Below, piece after piece: positions 61,091-64,000 of a DNA stretch of 64,000 nucleotides. The stretch's first letter is position 1. Every line of letters begins with the position of its first letter. The stretch lies in NCBI GenBank assembly GCA_900175165.2, contig FWWN02000613.1, positions 93,604 to 157,603 of the forward strand, in the 5' to 3' direction. The notes beneath the pieces are model-generated. The model worked only from the letters and a program-made list of their open reading frames with translations. It did not search any database and had not been told where the DNA came from. The stretch comes from Rhizomucor pusillus (taxonomy: Eukaryota; Mucoromycota; Mucoromycetes; Mucorales; Lichtheimiaceae). A program made the position numbers and the translations under genes.

Positions 61091-61869
61091 TGAACGAGGT
61101 TGCCTGATGGCCGATACGCAGGGAGCTTCAGGTACGAAAGGTTCAGCGTGGCCGAAAAATTTTGCTGGGAAGGAATTTAAATCGCAGTTGAGACTGCATT
61201 TGGCCCAGATTTCAACACCCGCCCCGGATCCGCCCTTTTTTCTTGCATAAACATCTGTGCTTTTCACATCACTTTACGCGTAGTTACTTGTAAGTTTTTG
61301 TCCTGAAGCTATGAGCGTTGAGGGAGAGCGAGATTAAGGGCAAGCGTGGAAATAAACGTGCATAGGTAAGAATAATTGATTTCCTTGGTCGCTGAAGATT
61401 TCGATTGGAATAGAGAGCACGTCACTGGCCAACTGTGCACAGTCAGCGGCATAGAACCAGTACTGCAATTGGGAACATTGCCATTTTACCTTCAACACCA
61501 TCGCCAGCCTATCAACGTCTGTGATATTTGGTAGGATAAACAGAGACAAAGGTAACGCAGTAAGTACGTTGAGACTCTATGTAAGTGAGATGTCTAAATT
61601 GTTTTCTCTAATGTCTGCTTTTATAGACGTAGCGGTGTTCCTGAAGAATAAAAACTTTTCATCCTGTTACCCAATGGTCGATTGTGCCTTTGTCTTAGAT
61701 GTCGGCAGTGCTTTGATTCGTCAAGTAGTCTCTTTATCGCTTATCCGGTTCCTTGTTATTGGTTTTCGGTTGTGGAATACGACAACGTCCTCTTGTAAAA
61801 TATCCCTGCTTGTAAGTACCATTCCATCTTAGAATCAAGATATTGATATGTCTCTTCCTTGATTTCCTG
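61091..61869. other. Between two transposons; possible OTU-like protease relic
   Basis: A minus-strand frame at 61549-61334 encodes YWFYAADCAQLASDVLSIPI followed by GNQLFLPMHV, reminiscent of the C-terminal part of OTU-like proteins found in fungal repeats. Evidence is thin. No other feature. Confidence 0.25.
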
Positions 61870-61872
61870 ATA

Positions 61873-61990
61873 GGAGGTCGTCTAGGATTAAAGAGCTTGC
61901 GCTTGTTTGGGTAAATAGGACCCGCGTAGCCTGCGAAGCGGGTCCTATTTACCCAAACAAGCGCAAGCTCTTTAATCCTAGACGACCTCC
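61873..61990. repeat. Perfect 53-bp inverted repeat with 12-base loop (left transposon end)
   Basis: Arms 61873-61925 and 61938-61990 are exact reverse complements; the loop is GTAGCCTGCGAA. The outer bases GGAGGTC match the ends of the MITE at 60065-60324. In single strand it would fold into a very stable stem. Confidence 0.95.
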
Positions 61991-62121
61991 CAGAGGACAT
62001 GGCGGCGAGACCACCGACCGAGGGGGTAGTAAGGCCGGTCGACAAGGCGGGGAGGTAACATGTACAATGGCTTGAAGCCAAATATCCCCCTTGGGATCTG
62101 GGTAATGCGGGCAGCGATTTA

Positions 62122-63111
62122 ATGAATATATCCCTTATGGTTTCGGCGGATAATCTACAGTTGATAGTTAGAATGCTCACTCCGGAAATACGTCAAGAGT
62201 TCGAAAAGTTGATGCGTCAGGAGTGGGCAATCTTAACGTCATCATGGCCATCAGCGCAGAAGGAAAAATATCATCGGATGGAGATAAAACCGGTGAATGA
62301 GATTGCATTCGTCAAGGATTTTGTGTTGCATCGGTTGGGTGTCCTCCCGGTGTTTTTCTTCCTAGTGGCCGTCTTTGGTGAGCACGAGTACGCTGGGCCG
62401 TATAAACATGTCGAGAAAGGGTTGCTCATCCTGTAGTTTTTACTGCCTGGGTCGTCGATCGTGGAGATGTCGCGGTTTATCCCTCGCAGTAGTTTTTATG
62501 CACTTTATCGGGATTTCCTTAGGAAGTCCCATGACAGGTTGAATGGTCTACTCGATGGATGTCTCACGCGGATGTTTTCGACGACACGTATATGAATTCT
62601 TTGCGCGCAGTTGAGAAATCCCAAAGGACTCAAACATGTGACGATGTTGTTGGATGGACATGATAGTCGGGCATCCTACGTTCGACGGCATGATGCCGCT
62701 CGATCCTACTCATACAAGCTAAAGAAGTCAGGATTCCAGAGTCAGGTTTGTATTGATATCAACCAGATGATTGTATTTGTATCGGATGCCGAGCATTGTG
62801 GCGAGCATAACAATGGGTCGATGCTAAGTCGTATTGATCTATCTAGGGCCGTTAGCAAGTATGACGTGATCGGTCTCGACGGCGGTTATACATTATACAT
62901 CGGTCGGATTGTCCAGAAGAATACTCATCTGACTGAGAAGAATATGGTATGTCCGATTCGAATGGAAAGGATCTACTTGCCGAGGAAGTCCTATTTAACA
63001 ACATGTTTGGAGGATTCCGCTCGATGGTGGAGTCCGTGTTTGGAGAGATCGGTCATACATTCGAGCGATTCAACCCAGCAGCTGCATACTGGAAAGGTCA
63101 ACAGAGGTAAT
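62122..63111 (+). pseudogene. HARBI/PIF-like DDE transposase, frame broken
   Basis: The first block (62122-62436) starts MNISLMVSADNLQLIVRM, a DNA-binding-side region without clear motif. After a stop and frame change, SRFIPRSSFYALYRDFLRKS leads into the catalytic domain: MLLDGHDSRASYVRRHDA (first Asp), YSYKLKKSGFQSQVCIDI, NGSMLSRIDLSRAV, DVIGLDGGYTLYIG (second Asp). Near 62975 the frame moves and continues NNMFGGFRSMVESVFGEIGH and FERFNPAAAYWKGQQR, which contains the expected last acidic residue. This order is that of DDE_Tnp_4/HARBI1-type transposases. Breaks: stop near 62434, stop TGA near 62592, frameshift near 62975. Confidence 0.7.
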
Positions 63112-63207
63112 TTAGTGATGAGGTGCAATGGATGCTAAAGTTAACAAAAACGTCATTCGTGTGAGTGACATGAGACGTTTACGTTAAAGTTTAAGCTCGC
63201 CTCCGTC

Positions 63208-63636
63208 TTGCTAAACATCAAACGGTTTGTGTCGTTGGGAAAGTTGGAACCTGCCTCACATCACGCTCTTTGGATCCAACAAGGTTTTGACTTTGCATCG
63301 TCCCAAGATCCTGTGTTTGGAGCGCCTGACATGTCGGTTTCCCTAGAGAGTTTACTCGACAATGCGGATGCCATCAGTAGTCTACAGAATGAGTTTCTCG
63401 GACTATCTATCTCGGACGCAGATTCGTTCGAGATTCCTGAGAACATGAATGATGGATCCGTATACGAGGTCGAATGTATTGTTGACTATACGACGAATCC
63501 ATCGACAGGCGACCGTGAGTATCTCGTGAAATGGGCGGGCTATCCATCGTCCGATGATACATGGTGTGATATCACCAAGTTTAACGAGACAGAGTGTATC
63601 GATGACTACTGGAAGGTCCGTAGGACAACCGCTTAA
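63208..63636 (+). CDS. Chromodomain protein of the transposon
   Basis: An intact 142-aa frame. Residues about 81-135 form a chromodomain: VYEVECIVDYTTNPSTGDRE, YLVKWAGYPSSDDTWCDITK, then ECIDDYWKVRR. The aromatic cage positions (Tyr in VYEVE, Trp in VKWAG, and Trp in DTWCD) are present, so methyl-lysine binding is plausible. The N-terminal 80 residues hold LASSQDPVFGAPDMS and a helical SLESLLDNADAISSLQNEF. It may be a separate accessory protein or a C-terminal exon of the transposase separated by mutation. Chromodomains on transposons usually steer insertion to heterochromatin; this is inference here. Confidence 0.7.
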   Translation: MLNIKRFVSLGKLEPASHHALWIQQGFDFASSQDPVFGAPDMSVSLESLLDNADAISSLQNEFLGLSISDADSFEIPENMNDGSVYEVECIVDYTTNPSTGDREYLVKWAGYPSSDDTWCDITKFNETECIDDYWKVRRTTA

Positions 63637-63670
63637 GGACATCCATCGGATTTTAAAACTGATTATCGGC

Positions 63671-63682
63671 CGAGTCGACTCG
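63671..63682. repeat. Perfect 12-base palindrome CGAGTCGACTCG
   Basis: It lies in the spacer between the chromodomain stop and the small ORF, flanked by an imperfect inverted pair (GATTATCGGC and GACCGATAGTC). It could be a small hairpin or a binding site for the transposon's own protein. Confidence 0.4.
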
Positions 63683-63717
63683 TAGACCGATAGTCAATCT
63701 GTCTAAAATTTCGGGTG

Positions 63718-64000
63718 ATGTCCAGAAAGATTAACCAGATTTTCGAGGAGAATGCCGAGTTCTTGAATGACGTGGCATACGTTGATTACACGATTGGCGG
63801 ATCTAATCCGCGTTTTGGTTGGGCCGATGTATCCGCGGCCTACAGCGCGATTAAAGTCTCATTTCAGCAGGAGCTTCCACTCGAGACTGTCAATCGATGC
63901 ATGCGAGAAGTAGTACGACTATTGGAGGGGAGGTCGCCTAGGACCAAAGAGCTTGCGCCTGTCTGGGTAAATAGGAACCGCTTCGCAAGCTACGTGGGTC
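63718..64000 (+). CDS. Small ORF of the transposon running into the terminal hairpin, partial
   Basis: It starts MSRKINQIFEENAEFLNDVA and continues YVDYTIGGSNPRFGWADVSA and FQQELPLETVNRCMREVVRL, then stays open through the hairpin arm to the window end. No family is recognised. Length before the hairpin is about 70 codons, with a predicted helical pattern. It may be a second protein of the element (PIF/Harbinger elements often encode one besides the transposase) or a 3' part of it. Confidence 0.45.
   Translation, partial: MSRKINQIFEENAEFLNDVAYVDYTIGGSNPRFGWADVSAAYSAIKVSFQQELPLETVNRCMREVVRLLEGRSPRTKELAPVWVNRNRFASYVG
63929..64000. repeat. Right-end transposon hairpin, truncated by window end
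   Basis: Arm 63929-63981 matches the left arm except for five C/T or A/C differences; loop TTCGCAAGCTAC (63982-63993); the second arm begins GTGGGTC. The loop is the reverse complement of the left loop apart from one base, showing that the hairpin is inserted in reverse orientation, as a right terminus should be. Confidence 0.85.

Larger units (their letters stand above)
61873..64000 (+). mobile_element. Hairpin-ended DNA transposon, cut by the window end
   Basis: The left end is a 118-bp perfect hairpin (61873-61990) preceded by ATA. A second hairpin begins at 63929 in inverted orientation: its loop is the near reverse complement of the left loop. The element would therefore end about 64046. 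Between them lie a HARBI-like DDE transposase (62122-63111), a chromodomain ORF (63208-63636) and a small ORF (63718 onward), all on the plus strand. TSD of 3 bp and a DDE_4-type transposase suggest the PIF/Harbinger superfamily, although ATA is not the usual TWA and hairpin termini are not typical. The transposase frame is broken, so this copy is probably non-autonomous. Confidence 0.75.

Noticed and set aside
61734..62180. Long minus-strand open frame across the left hairpin
   Set aside because: It is open only because the hairpin arms encode similar peptides on both strands; it overlaps non-coding flank and has no conserved motif.

Overview
The window is nuclear DNA from a filamentous fungus, most likely an early-diverging Mucoromycota/Mucorales-type species. 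The evidence is many short GT-AG introns (about 40-70 bp), compact genes with fungal orthologues (BUB2-type GAP, group X hybrid histidine kinase, RasGEF, GH125 mannosidase), animal/plant-type genes usually missing from yeasts (SOSS-B, a RING-BRCT protein), and a load of decayed transposons including Tc1, CACTA-like, Fanzor and hairpin-ended elements. Species assignment is inference. Two assembly gaps are visible (8025-8038 and 30048-30097).

Layout. 0.5-1.8 kb: alpha-arrestin (+). 2.3-3.5 kb: unrecognised decayed gene (-). 3.6-5.3 kb: MFS transporter with frame breaks (-). 5.9-12 kb: a minus-strand run of BUB2-like TBC GAP, SOSS-B-like ssDNA-binding protein, GH125 mannosidase and an ACBD5/Atg37-like acyl-CoA-binding protein. 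12.7-14.4 kb: a RING + tandem BRCT protein (BRCA1-like), divergent from the previous gene. 16.0-17.1 kb: NmrA-like protein. 19-20.7 kb: relic of an unknown, probably multicopy protein. 22.0-23.3 kb: glucosamine-6-phosphate deaminase. 24.2-26.0 kb: atypical hexokinase. 26.4-27.3 kb: broken Tc1/IS630 transposase. 27.7-28.5 kb: sulfotransferase-like protein. 29.3-31.5 kb: broken Fanzor (eukaryotic TnpB-like) gene. 32.5-40.9 kb: one very large group X hybrid histidine kinase gene. 41-46 kb: four-TM protein, Nudix hydrolase and RasGEF. 47.2-48.3 kb: unknown basic-tailed protein. 52.1-55.7 kb: KAPA synthase (biotin pathway) and a BCS1-type AAA ATPase. 56.6-64 kb: a transposon graveyard holding a gag-like relic, a CACTA-like relic, a Tc1 gene split by a MITE, and a hairpin-ended element with a HARBI-like DDE transposase, a chromodomain protein and a small extra ORF.

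The cellular genes do not form one pathway. Several are signalling genes (histidine kinase, RasGEF, arrestin, BUB2 GAP), two are amino-sugar/hexose enzymes (GNPDA, hexokinase-like), and two are DNA-damage-type proteins (SOSS-B, RING-BRCT). The most novel material is the hairpin-ended transposon family at 60-64 kb, the Fanzor relic and the fungal RING-BRCT gene.
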